The translations under genes and the position numbers were made by a program. Below are positions 6,702-14,278 of a stretch of 14,278 bases of DNA, in pieces (within the stretch, counting starts at the first letter, position 1; each line of letters opens with the position of its first letter). The notes beneath the pieces are model-generated. The model was not told the origin of the DNA and ran no database searches. It saw nothing but the letters and a program-made list of their open reading frames with translations. Origin of the DNA: an uncultured Lachnospiraceae bacterium (GTDB taxonomy: Bacteria; Bacillota; Clostridia; Lachnospirales; Lachnospiraceae); assembly GCA_910588895.1 (NCBI GenBank), contig CAJUSS010000092.1, forward strand, positions 1 to 14,278. The letters are read 5' to 3'.

Positions 6702-7664
6702 ATGCATATGGGACAGGCAGATAAGGTGCAAAAGCTTCGGGCAGCCATCGGCTCGGTGATCGTGGGAAAGGAGGAGGTGGTGGATCATCTCCTGACAGCC
6801 GTGCTGGCAGGCGGCCATGTACTTTTAGAGGATCTGCCGGGGACAGGAAAGACGCTGTTGGCCAAGACGCTGGCAAGATCGATGGATCTGGTGTTCAAGC
6901 GGGTCCAGTTCACCCCGGACCTGATGCCCTCGGATGTGACCGGGATCGAATATCTTGACCAGAAGGCCAAAGACTTCGTGTTCCGGGAAGGACCGGTCTT
7001 TTCAGATATCCTGCTGGCGGACGAGGTGAACCGGGCCACGCCCAGGACCCAGTCCAGCCTTTTAGAGGCCATGGAGGAGAGGCAGGTAACGGTGGACGGG
7101 AAGACCAGGACCCTTTCCCCCTTCTTTTTTGTGATCGCCACCCAGAATCCGGTGGAGAGCGCAGGGACCTTTCCCCTCCCGGAGGCCCAGATGGACCGTT
7201 TTTTGCTGAAGCTTTCCATGGGCCTGCCCGGGAAGGAGGAAGAGCTGATCATCCTGGAGCGCTTTGAGCGGGCCAGTGGGGATCCCTATGACCGTCTGAC
7301 ACCGGTCCTTACCGGCCGGGATCTGGCCAAGTTAAAAAAAGCGGCGGAGGAGGTCTATATCCATCCGCAGCTCTTAAGCTATCTGGCGGATATCATACAG
7401 GCCACCAGGGACTGCCGGAAGCTGCAGATCACAGCCGGCGTGAGCCCCAGGGGCAGCCTGGCTCTTTTGAAAGCGGCGAAGGCCTATGCGTTCATAAAGG
7501 GCCGTGACCATGTGGTCCCCGAGGATATACAACATCTGGCGGTCCCTGTCCTGGCCCACCGCCTGGTGCTTGAGAGGACCTACGGGATCTTGTCCGCTCC
7601 GGAGAAGCTCATCACCCAGATCCTGGACCAGATCCCGGTCCCCACCGAGACCTGGGGGAGATAG
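6702..7664 (+). CDS. MoxR-family AAA+ ATPase
   Basis: Predicted 320-residue cytoplasmic MoxR-type AAA+ ATPase. These proteins are thought to act as chaperones that help assemble or activate partner complexes, usually with DUF58 and von Willebrand-type proteins. Walker A is EDLPGTGKT at 43-51 with Lys50. Walker B is DILLADE at 102-108. Sensor 1 is ATQNP at 146-150. The conserved EAQMDRF carries an arginine at 166, and the sensor-2-type GVSPRGSLALL lies near 246-256. The length is standard and no key residue is missing. The start at 6702 has AAGGAG 7 bases before it; a second ATG two codons later is less well spaced. The DUF58 gene starts 14 bp downstream, so the pair is clearly an operon. Confidence 0.96.
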   Translation: MHMGQADKVQKLRAAIGSVIVGKEEVVDHLLTAVLAGGHVLLEDLPGTGKTLLAKTLARSMDLVFKRVQFTPDLMPSDVTGIEYLDQKAKDFVFREGPVFSDILLADEVNRATPRTQSSLLEAMEERQVTVDGKTRTLSPFFFVIATQNPVESAGTFPLPEAQMDRFLLKLSMGLPGKEEELIILERFERASGDPYDRLTPVLTGRDLAKLKKAAEEVYIHPQLLSYLADIIQATRDCRKLQITAGVSPRGSLALLKAAKAYAFIKGRDHVVPEDIQHLAVPVLAHRLVLERTYGILSAPEKLITQILDQIPVPTETWGR

Positions 7665-7678
7665 AAAGGGAGGTGCCC

Positions 7679-8980
7679 ATGGGTTTTTTATGGATCATCG
7701 CATCTGCCCTTCTGGTCTATCTCCTGCGATCGGTCCTTTATGCAAGGTACTGGAAAAAAGGCCTCCATGTCCGGCTGCGTTTTGACCCTGTGGCGATCCG
7801 GGAAGGCGACACAGGCGAGCTGAAGGAGATCGTGCAGAACCGGAAATATCTTCCTTTGCCCCTTTTGCAGATCAACCTGCAGAGCGACCGTTCGCTCCAT
7901 TTTGCAGAGCGGGAGAACACGGCGGTCTCCGATCAGACCTACCGGCGGGATATCTATTCCCTCCTTCCATTCCAGCAGATCACCAGGACCTTAGCTTTTG
8001 TTGGGACCAAAAGGGGCTATTACCCCTGCAAAGAGGTGGAGCTGGTGGGGCGGACCCTGTTCTTTGAAGGACCTTTTGTGGATAGGCAGCCTCAGGAGAC
8101 TTATCTCTATGTCTACCCGAGAGCGATCCCCACAGAGCAGGCAGAGATGGCCTGCCAGGAGATGCTGGGGGAGTATCAGTGGAAAAAGAAGCTGTTTGAG
8201 GACCCCTTTTCCTTTCGGGGCATACGGGACTATAGCCCCGGGGACAGCTTCCGGCAGGTGAACTGGAAGGCCTTTGCCAGGACCGGGGAGCTGAAGGTCA
8301 ATGTATACGAGCATGTAGCCATGCCAAAGGTCCAGATCCTCTTAAATGTCAAAGGCGACCAGATCTGGACAGAGGAGCTTTTGCTGGAGGGTGCGATCCG
8401 TATCGGGGCGGCTGTGGCCCAGCAGTGGATCGGGCTTGGGATCTTGGTGGGGATCCGGACCAATGGGAGAGATGTAGTCACCAAAGACTTTATCCAGGTG
8501 GATCCGGGGGCCGGACCGGGGCACGTCACACAGGTCCTCCAGGCTCTGAGCCGGATCGATCTGACCGGGCGGTCATGGGCAGGACGGACCGGAGCCGGAT
8601 CTTTTGAGACCGGGCAGCCGGGAGTCCGAGCTTTGACGGCAGGGCAGGTGGATAGGGAAGCCGTAAGGATGGACGATCAGGACGGAGAGGAGGACTGGCT
8701 CTGGGAAGGCTGGAGGAAAGGCGGCAGGAGCGGAGAGCCTGGTGGCCTGCTCCTCTATGTGTCGGCCGGCAGCCGGGAGAGGGATCTAAAACAGCTTGAA
8801 CGGATACGGCAGAGCGGAACGGACGTCCGCTGGATCCGTCCCTGTACCTGGCAGCAGGAGGAACAGCACAGAGCCAGGGCAGAGCGGACGTCAAAGCCGG
8901 CGGGGAGGCCGGGAGAGGGAAGGCCATGGCCCCAGGATATCTATCGGGGCCAGATCATCGAGTGGAGGGTGGAAGGATGA
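7679..8980 (+). CDS. DUF58 domain protein
   Basis: Predicted 433-residue membrane-anchored protein with a single N-terminal helix (about 3-23), a beta-rich segment, and the DUF58 signature at about 178-209: FRGIRDYSPGDSFRQVNWKA followed by ARTGELKV. The region after it is related to von Willebrand A folds in this family. Function is not firmly known; DUF58 proteins nearly always accompany MoxR ATPases, as here. The ATG at 7679 is preferred because GGGAGG ends 5 bases before it; a GTG two codons earlier overlaps the ribosome site. Residues 297-355 form a Gly/Arg/Asp-rich low-complexity insert that looks unstructured, and 395-415 is another basic, Pro/Gly-rich stretch. The stop overlaps the next ATG by 4 bp (ATGA), indicating translational coupling. 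Confidence 0.9.
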   Translation: MGFLWIIASALLVYLLRSVLYARYWKKGLHVRLRFDPVAIREGDTGELKEIVQNRKYLPLPLLQINLQSDRSLHFAERENTAVSDQTYRRDIYSLLPFQQITRTLAFVGTKRGYYPCKEVELVGRTLFFEGPFVDRQPQETYLYVYPRAIPTEQAEMACQEMLGEYQWKKKLFEDPFSFRGIRDYSPGDSFRQVNWKAFARTGELKVNVYEHVAMPKVQILLNVKGDQIWTEELLLEGAIRIGAAVAQQWIGLGILVGIRTNGRDVVTKDFIQVDPGAGPGHVTQVLQALSRIDLTGRSWAGRTGAGSFETGQPGVRALTAGQVDREAVRMDDQDGEEDWLWEGWRKGGRSGEPGGLLLYVSAGSRERDLKQLERIRQSGTDVRWIRPCTWQQEEQHRARAERTSKPAGRPGEGRPWPQDIYRGQIIEWRVEG

Positions 8981-9969
8981 CCAGATCTCGCATCATCAAC
9001 TGGTGGATCGGACGGAAGCTGGACGATCTTCACATTTTTTTCGCGATCTGTGGGGCTGCGGTCAGCATCGTGGGCGTGTTCGGCGGCTATCCGCGGCTGG
9101 AAAGGATCGGGAGCTGCGGCCTGCTCGTCCTGGCGGCGGTCCATCTGGTCCATCTCCACCTGCACCGTTTCCAGGCCTATCTGGGCAGCCATAAAGAGTA
9201 TGCCCGCCTTCCGGTCCGGCAGATGCGGCAGGTGAGCGGGGCGATGATGGCGCTTTTCCTCACCGCCTTTTTCTTTTTGGCCGCTGCCGGGACCTTTCTT
9301 CCCTTGAGGGACTTTGGGGAGCTTTTGCGCAGCGGCTTAGCCCTCTTTTTCCGATGGGCCGCTTTATTTTTCACCTCCTCCCAGGAGCCCGCCCCAGAGG
9401 AGGGCGAGGGAGGGATAGGCGATCTTCTGGCGGATCTTCCGGCAGGAGAGACCTCGCCGATCGCTCTTTTTTTGGAGAAGGTGTTCTATGTGGCCGCCCT
9501 GTCCCTTTTGACCCTCCTGCTTTTCTGGCTCTTGCTCCGGGGGATCAAACGTCTGGTGCGCTTTTTGGGCAGCTTTCATCTCGACGAGGACGAGAAGATC
9601 TTTCTGGAGCCGGAGCCCGGAGAAGAACGCAGGACAGGTGCAAGAAAGCCCTTCTTTTTCGTGCGGGTCAAGCCCTTCTTTGACCGGACCCATGAGGGGA
9701 GGATCCGGCGTCTGTACTGGGGATGGGTGCAGCAGGGGATAAAGCGGAAAAAGGATCCGTCCCTGCCGGGAAGGCTTTCACAGATGACCCCGGCCCAGAT
9801 CGAAGAGGAGCTGGGGCTGTCCCCAGAGGGAAAAGATCTTGGCAGGATCCGCGCCCTGTATGAGAAGGCCCGCTATGGGAACAGCGGCTGCAGCCTTAAA
9901 GAGGTGGAGGAGATGCGGCAGGTCATTTGGCGCATGGATGGAAAACGGGTTGAAAAGCGGCATCCATAA
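8977..9969 (+). CDS. membrane protein with C-terminal DUF4129-like domain
   Basis: Predicted 330-residue membrane protein. Likely helices are near 17-37, 45-62, 86-108, 115-133 and 166-188, with an acidic Pro/Glu loop at 137-160. The cytoplasmic tail 240-317 resembles the DUF4129 domain found at the end of TgpA-like transglutaminase proteins: GRIRRLYWGWVQQG, then TPAQIEEELG, then LGRIRALYEKARYG. There is no transglutaminase Cys-His-Asp core between the helices and the tail, so it would be only a scaffold or a partner of a separate enzyme. The ATG at 8977 overlaps the DUF58 stop and has GGAGGGT 6 bases upstream; an in-frame ATG at 8926 lies deep in the DUF58 gene and is unlikely. The domain call rests on motif memory. 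Confidence 0.72.
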   Translation: MTRSRIINWWIGRKLDDLHIFFAICGAAVSIVGVFGGYPRLERIGSCGLLVLAAVHLVHLHLHRFQAYLGSHKEYARLPVRQMRQVSGAMMALFLTAFFFLAAAGTFLPLRDFGELLRSGLALFFRWAALFFTSSQEPAPEEGEGGIGDLLADLPAGETSPIALFLEKVFYVAALSLLTLLLFWLLLRGIKRLVRFLGSFHLDEDEKIFLEPEPGEERRTGARKPFFFVRVKPFFDRTHEGRIRRLYWGWVQQGIKRKKDPSLPGRLSQMTPAQIEEELGLSPEGKDLGRIRALYEKARYGNSGCSLKEVEEMRQVIWRMDGKRVEKRHP

Positions 9970-10016
9970 AGGACCGGCTGTGGAGGCACAGGTCAGCGAT
10001 CGGGAAAGGAGGAGGC

Positions 10017-11741
10017 ATGGTGGAGAGACAATGGTGGCAGGAGGAGGTCGTGTACCAGATCTATCCGAAAAGCTTTTCGGACAGCAACGGCGACGGGATC
10101 GGGGACCTTAAGGGGATCACGGAGCGGTTAGACTACTTAAAGGATCTGGGGATCACCATGGTGTGGATCTGTCCGATCTATCAGTCGCCCATGGATGATA
10201 ATGGGTATGACATATCGGACTATAAAAGGATCGCGCCGGAATACGGGACCATGGAGGACTTAGAGGAGCTGGTGGAGGAGGCCGGGAAGCGAAAGATCAA
10301 GATCATGCTGGATCTGGTCATCAACCACACCTCCGATGAGCATCCATGGTTCAAGGAGGCCCTCAGGGACGCAGACAGCCCGCATCATGAGGATTACATC
10401 TTTAAAAAGGGCAGCCGGCGGCCCAATAACTGGCGGTCGGTGTTCGGCGGGAGCGTATGGGAAAAGGTGCCTGGGAGAGAGGAGTACTATCTCCATTCCT
10501 TTGGAAAGAAGCAGCCGGACCTGAACTGGGAAAATGCCGGGCTCAGGGAGAAGCTGTACGAGATGATCGACTGGTGGCTTGAGAAGGGGATCGCGGGCTT
10601 TCGGATCGATGCGATCACCTTTATCAAAAAGGATCTGACATGGAGGGACCGGGAAGCGGACGGCGCGGACGGTCTGGCCCAATGCACCAAAGGCTGCAGG
10701 AACCAGCCGGGCATCGGTGTGTTCCTGCAGGAGATGAAGGAGCGGACCTTTGACCGGTACCCTTGCGTGACCGTGGCGGAGGCCCCGGGCGTTCCCTATG
10801 AGGAGCTGGGAGAGTATATCGGAGAGAAGGGATATTTTTCTATGATCTTTGACTTCCGCTATGCAGATCTGGATATCGCATCCGGCAGCGGATGGTCCAA
10901 GCGTGTCCCCTGGACCATCAAGGATTTGCGGGATAAGATCATGGCCAGCCAGATGGCGCTGCAGAAATGGGGCTGGAGCGCTAATTTTATCGAGAACCAC
11001 GATCAGCCCAGGGCCACGACCAAATATCTGCGGGAAAGTCAGCAGGAGCCGGAGGCGGTAAAGACTCTGGCGGCCATGTACTTTTTCCTGCGGGGCCTCC
11101 CCTTTATCTACCAGGGGCAGGAATTGGGGATGGTGAACGCAAAAAGGGATTCCATCCAGGAATTTAACGACATTTCCAGCATCGACCAGTATGAGCGGTC
11201 CCTGGCGGAGGGCTGCACCCCCGAGGAAGCGCTCCATTACGTCAACCTGCGCAGCCGGGACAATGCCCGGGTGCCATTTCCCTGGGAGGATGGGCAGTAT
11301 GGAGGCTTCACCACAGGAAAGCCCTGGATCGCCATGGCTGAGGAATACCCTGCCGTGAACGCGAAGGCACAGGTGGGGGTAGAAGGGAGCATCCACACCT
11401 TTTATAAAGAGATGATCTATTTTCGCCAAAAGGGGCCATACAGAGAATGTCTCCTCTACGGCAGGATCCAGCCGATCGAGAGCAGCGCGGACGTGATCGC
11501 CTACCGGCGGTACACAGATAAAGAGAGCATCTGCTGCTGGTCCAACTTCAGCGGCCAGACGGTGAGAGAGCCGGTCCCGAAGGGGCATACGGAGCCGGTC
11601 TGGCAGAGTTATGGGAAAGCGGTGCTCCAAGGAGAAAGCCTGGAGCTGGGACCCTATCAGTCGGTCCTATTGAAGCAGCAGGAGATCCGGATAAAGAAAC
11701 CAGTTGCATTTTCCCCCCAAACCCCTTATAATCTTCCTTGA
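10017..11741 (+). CDS. GH13 alpha-glucosidase (oligo-1,6-glucosidase/maltase type)
   Basis: Predicted 574-residue cytoplasmic alpha-glucosidase of glycoside hydrolase family 13, most like subfamily 31, releasing glucose from short alpha-glucosides. The barrel begins with VVYQIYPKSFSDSNGDGIGD (11-30), including the calcium-loop-like DSNGDGIGD. Conserved region I is DLVINHTS (99-106). The nucleophile is Asp198 in GFRIDAI, the acid/base Glu255 in VAEAPG, and the transition-state Asp329 in ENHDQPR. The residue after the nucleophile is Ala, not the Val usual in strict isomaltases, so alpha-1,4 activity is possible. The normal C-terminal beta domain ends near 555; the last 20 residues, read from promoter-like DNA, look like an extension. 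No signal peptide. AAAGGAGG precedes the ATG. The gene follows the DUF4129-like gene by 47 bp. Confidence 0.93.
   Translation: MVERQWWQEEVVYQIYPKSFSDSNGDGIGDLKGITERLDYLKDLGITMVWICPIYQSPMDDNGYDISDYKRIAPEYGTMEDLEELVEEAGKRKIKIMLDLVINHTSDEHPWFKEALRDADSPHHEDYIFKKGSRRPNNWRSVFGGSVWEKVPGREEYYLHSFGKKQPDLNWENAGLREKLYEMIDWWLEKGIAGFRIDAITFIKKDLTWRDREADGADGLAQCTKGCRNQPGIGVFLQEMKERTFDRYPCVTVAEAPGVPYEELGEYIGEKGYFSMIFDFRYADLDIASGSGWSKRVPWTIKDLRDKIMASQMALQKWGWSANFIENHDQPRATTKYLRESQQEPEAVKTLAAMYFFLRGLPFIYQGQELGMVNAKRDSIQEFNDISSIDQYERSLAEGCTPEEALHYVNLRSRDNARVPFPWEDGQYGGFTTGKPWIAMAEEYPAVNAKAQVGVEGSIHTFYKEMIYFRQKGPYRECLLYGRIQPIESSADVIAYRRYTDKESICCWSNFSGQTVREPVPKGHTEPVWQSYGKAVLQGESLELGPYQSVLLKQQEIRIKKPVAFSPQTPYNLP
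11704..11732 (+). promoter_or_regulatory. promoter for the hydratase gene inside the 3' end of the glucosidase gene
   Basis: TTGCAT at 11704-11709 and a consensus TATAAT at 11727-11732 are 17 bp apart, the best promoter match in the right half of the window. Transcription would start near 11739, at the glucosidase stop codon, giving a leader of about 70 bases before the ATG at 11812. The spacer is C-rich. Confidence 0.7.
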
Positions 11742-11746
11742 TGGAC

Positions 11747-11786
11747 AAAAAGGACAGCCTGGCAGATGCGCCTCTGGCTGTCTTTT
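11747..11786 (+). terminator. intrinsic-terminator-like hairpin between the glucosidase and hydratase genes
   Basis: AAAAAGGACAGCC (11747-11759) pairs with GGCTGTCTTTT (11776-11786), with one bulged G, closing a 16-base loop that can form a further GGC/GCC stem. The right arm runs into four Ts. It would end glucosidase transcripts. Because the 11704-11732 promoter lies upstream, it also sits inside the leader of the hydratase mRNA, where it could act as an attenuator. Confidence 0.65.
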
Positions 11787-11811
11787 GTGTAAACAGAGGA
11801 GGATGACGGAT

Positions 11812-14145
11812 ATGAGCATAGCGCAAGGTAAGCAGGATGGAAAGGCCGCAGGCGGCATCACCCTATATGACGGCGGCGTGTACCTGGTGAAGGGCCAGGA
11901 GATCGTGCCGGAGGCAGAGGCCCTTAAGGTGAAGGCACTGACCGGAAAAGAGGCTGTAAAGGAAGAGGCCAGAAAAGGGACGATCGCCTACCCTATCTTC
12001 GAAAAACATAATACATCCGGTGATATGGACCGGCTGAAACTGAAGTTCGATGCCATGGCATCCCATGACATCACCTTTGTGGGGATCGTCCAGACGGCCA
12101 AGGCCTCCGGCATGGAGCGCTTTCCGATCCCCTATGTGCTGACCAACTGCCACAATACGCTGTGTGCCGTAGGCGGCACGATCAATGAGGACGACCACAT
12201 GTTCGGCCTTTCCGCCGCAAAGAAGTACGGCGGGATCTATGTTCCGCCCCACATGGCGGTGATCCACCAGTACATGCGGGAGATGATGGCCGGCTGCGGC
12301 AAGATGATCTTAGGGTCCGACAGCCATACCCGCTACGGCGCTCTGGGCACCATGGCGGTAGGAGAGGGCGGCGGCGAGCTGGTGAAGCAGCTCTTGAACG
12401 ATACCTATGATGTGGCCTATCCCGGCGTGGTGGCGATCTATCTGGACGGGAAGCCTGCCCCCGGCGTAGGGCCCCAGGATATCGCTCTGGCGATCATCGG
12501 GGCAGTGTTTGGGAACGGCTATGTGAAGAATAAGGTGATGGAGTTTGTAGGCCCCGGTGTCAGCTCCATGGACACGGACTACCGGAACGGCGTGGACGTG
12601 ATGACCACGGAGACCACCTGCCTGACCTCCATCTGGCGCACGGATGAGGATACGAAAAGCTTCCTGGCCCTCCACGGACGAGGCGGGGACTACCAGAAGC
12701 TAGATCCGGCGGATATCGCTTACTACGACGGCTGTGTCCATGTGGATCTTGGCGCCATAAAGCCCATGATCGCCCTGCCCTTCCATCCCAGCAATACCTA
12801 TACGATCGATGAGCTGAAGGCAAACCTTGGCGACATCCTGCGCAAGGTGGAGAAGGAAGCAGAGAAGGTCGGCGGCGGGAAGGCATCCTTCACACTGACG
12901 GATAAGATCGTGAACGGGAAGCTCAAGGTACAGCAGGGGATCATCGCCGGCTGTGCAGGGGGCAATTACACGAATGTGATCGAGGCAGCGCACGCCTTAA
13001 AGGGAGGAAGCTGCGGCTTTGACGAGTTCTCCCTGGCCGTGTACCCCTCCTCCCAGCCGGTGTTCGTGGACCTGGTGAAGAAGGGCGCGGTATCTGACCT
13101 GATGGAGGCCGGCGCCATCGTCCGCACCGCCTTCTGCGGGCCCTGCTTTGGCGCCGGGGATACGCCCTGCAACAACGGCCTGAGCATCCGCCACACCACC
13201 CGGAACTTCCCCAACCGGGAAGGATCTAAGCCGGGCAACGGCCAGATGGCGGCGGTGGCCTTGATGGACGCCCGCTCCATCGCGGCCACGGCGGCCAATG
13301 GCGGTATCCTGACCTCTGCCCAGGAGCTGGACTGCTGGGGCGATGTGCCGGCTTATCACTTTGATCCGGCTTCCTACGAGAAGCGGGTCTACCAGGGCTT
13401 TGGAAAGGCCGAGACCCAAAAGGAGCTGGTCTATGGGCCTAACATCAAGGATTGGCCCCAGATGAGCCCCCTGGCGGATAACATTTTGTTAAAGGTCTGC
13501 TCCAAGATCATGGATGCGGTGACCACCACCGACGAGCTGATCCCCTCCGGCGAGACTTCCTCCTACCGGTCCAACCCGCTGGGGCTGGCGGAGTTCACCT
13601 TGTCCAGGAGAGATCCGGCGTATGTAGGCCGGGCCAAGGAGGTGGATAAGCTGGAGAAGGCCAGGAGCGCAGGAGAGGACCCTGTGGCCCTGGAGCCGGA
13701 GCTGGCCGGGCTTTTTGAAAAGATCCGGACCATCCCGGGGCAGGAAGGCGTCCAGGTGATGGATACAGAGATCGGCAGCATGATCTACGCGGTAAAGCCG
13801 GGCGACGGATCTGCCAGAGAGCAGGCGGCCAGTTGTCAGCGGGTGATCGGCGGCCTGGCCAATATCACCAGGGAATACGCTACCAAGCGTTACCGCTCCA
13901 ATGTGATGAACTGGGGGATGCTCCCCTTCCAGATGGAGGAGGAGCCGGATTTTGCGGTAGGCGACTACATCTATATCCCCGGGATCCGTAAGCTCCTGGA
14001 CGGCGACTTAAAAGCGATACCCGCTTATGTCCTGGGCGATGCGGTAAGATCGATCACCCTCTACATCGCGGATATGACCCCGGAAGAGAGGGCGATCGTA
14101 AAGGCCGGCTGCCTGATCAATTTCAACCGGGACAGGAACAGGTGA
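11812..14145 (+). CDS. aconitase-superfamily hydratase (YbhJ-like), substrate unknown
   Basis: Predicted 777-residue cytoplasmic [4Fe-4S] dehydratase of the aconitase superfamily. Visible parts: NCHNTLCAVGGTINEDDHMF (112-131), the active-site SDSHT at 169-173, cysteines that should hold the cluster at 381 (IIAGCAGGNYTN), 442 and 445 (FCGPCFG), HTTRNFPNRE at 461-470, and the swivel-domain loop GSAREQAA at 666-673, matching the GSxREHAA loop that binds substrate carboxylate in aconitases. The first cysteine motif differs from the usual CTN. The size fits the YbhJ-type branch, annotated only as hydratase. The start at 11812 has AGGAGG 9 bases upstream; an ATG at 11803 abuts the ribosome site, and the open frame further upstream overlaps the glucosidase gene. 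Whether it acts on citrate/isocitrate is open. Confidence 0.88.
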   Translation: MSIAQGKQDGKAAGGITLYDGGVYLVKGQEIVPEAEALKVKALTGKEAVKEEARKGTIAYPIFEKHNTSGDMDRLKLKFDAMASHDITFVGIVQTAKASGMERFPIPYVLTNCHNTLCAVGGTINEDDHMFGLSAAKKYGGIYVPPHMAVIHQYMREMMAGCGKMILGSDSHTRYGALGTMAVGEGGGELVKQLLNDTYDVAYPGVVAIYLDGKPAPGVGPQDIALAIIGAVFGNGYVKNKVMEFVGPGVSSMDTDYRNGVDVMTTETTCLTSIWRTDEDTKSFLALHGRGGDYQKLDPADIAYYDGCVHVDLGAIKPMIALPFHPSNTYTIDELKANLGDILRKVEKEAEKVGGGKASFTLTDKIVNGKLKVQQGIIAGCAGGNYTNVIEAAHALKGGSCGFDEFSLAVYPSSQPVFVDLVKKGAVSDLMEAGAIVRTAFCGPCFGAGDTPCNNGLSIRHTTRNFPNREGSKPGNGQMAAVALMDARSIAATAANGGILTSAQELDCWGDVPAYHFDPASYEKRVYQGFGKAETQKELVYGPNIKDWPQMSPLADNILLKVCSKIMDAVTTTDELIPSGETSSYRSNPLGLAEFTLSRRDPAYVGRAKEVDKLEKARSAGEDPVALEPELAGLFEKIRTIPGQEGVQVMDTEIGSMIYAVKPGDGSAREQAASCQRVIGGLANITREYATKRYRSNVMNWGMLPFQMEEEPDFAVGDYIYIPGIRKLLDGDLKAIPAYVLGDAVRSITLYIADMTPEERAIVKAGCLINFNRDRNR

Positions 14146-14185
14146 CCGAACAAGACCGGTCGGCGATATAGCCGATCAAGAAGTA

Positions 14186-14250
14186 AAGCAGGGCTGGGGC
14201 ATGCTCCCGCGGAAAGATCCGTGGGAAGTGCCCCTGCCCTTTTCTGTCTT
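14186..14250 (+). terminator. intrinsic terminator after the hydratase gene
   Basis: A long GC-rich stem: GCAGGGCTGGGGCA, then CCCGCGG (to 14212), pairs with CCGTGGG (from 14219) and TGCCCCTGCCC, with small internal loops and an apical loop of about six bases, followed by TTTTCTGTCTTT. It begins 40 bases after the hydratase stop and marks the end of that transcript. The last 28 bases of the window show nothing recognisable. Confidence 0.85.
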
Positions 14251-14278
14251 TACCTGCCAAGCCGGCCATCTGCGGTCA

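Noticed and set aside
10260..11630. 456-codon - strand open frame
   Set aside because: It lies wholly antisense to the GH13 glucosidase, whose catalytic motifs are intact; long shadow frames are expected in GC-rich genes.
11704..11811. 36-codon N-terminal extension of the hydratase
   Set aside because: It overlaps the end of the glucosidase gene and passes through the promoter and terminator hairpin; the ribosome site fits 11812.
1..14278. CRISPR array, tRNA/rRNA genes, phage or complete insertion sequence
   Set aside because: No regularly spaced repeats, cloverleaf-like segments, rRNA signatures or transposase/integrase motifs were seen.

Overview
The window reads as a piece of a moderately GC-rich Clostridia chromosome, most likely Lachnospiraceae (Enterocloster/Hungatella/Lachnoclostridium-like). 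This rests on style, not a search: strong AGGAGG ribosome sites, lipoproteins with Ala/Gly/Thr-rich linkers, a CUT1 sugar ABC operon without its own ATPase, and the protein families present. It contains ten protein genes, nine on the + strand and one on the - strand. I see no rRNA, tRNA, CRISPR array, complete insertion sequence or phage gene.

Left third (1-3656): a carbohydrate ABC importer made of a lipoprotein binding protein and two MalF/MalG-type permeases. A 21-bp-spaced direct repeat and a -10-like box precede the binding-protein gene. A strong hairpin lies between the binding-protein gene and the permease genes and probably lowers downstream expression. No ATPase is encoded, as is usual for systems that share an MsmX-type ATPase.

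Junction (3657-5084): the importer operon converges on an orphan - strand substrate-binding lipoprotein of the nitrate/sulfonate/thiamine-precursor (NMT1/SsuA) class. Between them sits a 99-bp interrupted palindrome whose ends resemble insertion-sequence termini, so it may be a MITE. The orphan gene is transcribed divergently from the next + strand genes, which have a good sigma-A promoter at 4970-4998.

Middle (5085-9969): an unrecognised two-TM protein, a YczE/YitT-type membrane protein, then a compact moxR - DUF58 - DUF4129-like cluster (gaps of 14 bp and a 4-bp overlap). MoxR/DUF58 pairs are thought to act as chaperone/envelope-assembly modules. Here the usual transglutaminase partner appears to be reduced to a membrane protein with only the DUF4129-like tail.

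Right third (10017-14278): a GH13 alpha-glucosidase follows the moxR cluster after 47 bp and may be co-transcribed with it. A large aconitase-superfamily hydratase (YbhJ-like in size and layout, substrate unknown) follows. A near-consensus promoter for the hydratase lies inside the last codons of the glucosidase gene, and an intrinsic-terminator-like hairpin lies between that promoter and the hydratase start. A strong terminator closes the hydratase gene.

No wholly new system is proved. The best leads are the moxR/DUF58/DUF4129/alpha-glucosidase arrangement, the promoter-plus-hairpin leader of the hydratase, the unusual iron-sulfur motif of the hydratase, and the palindromic element at 3690-3788.
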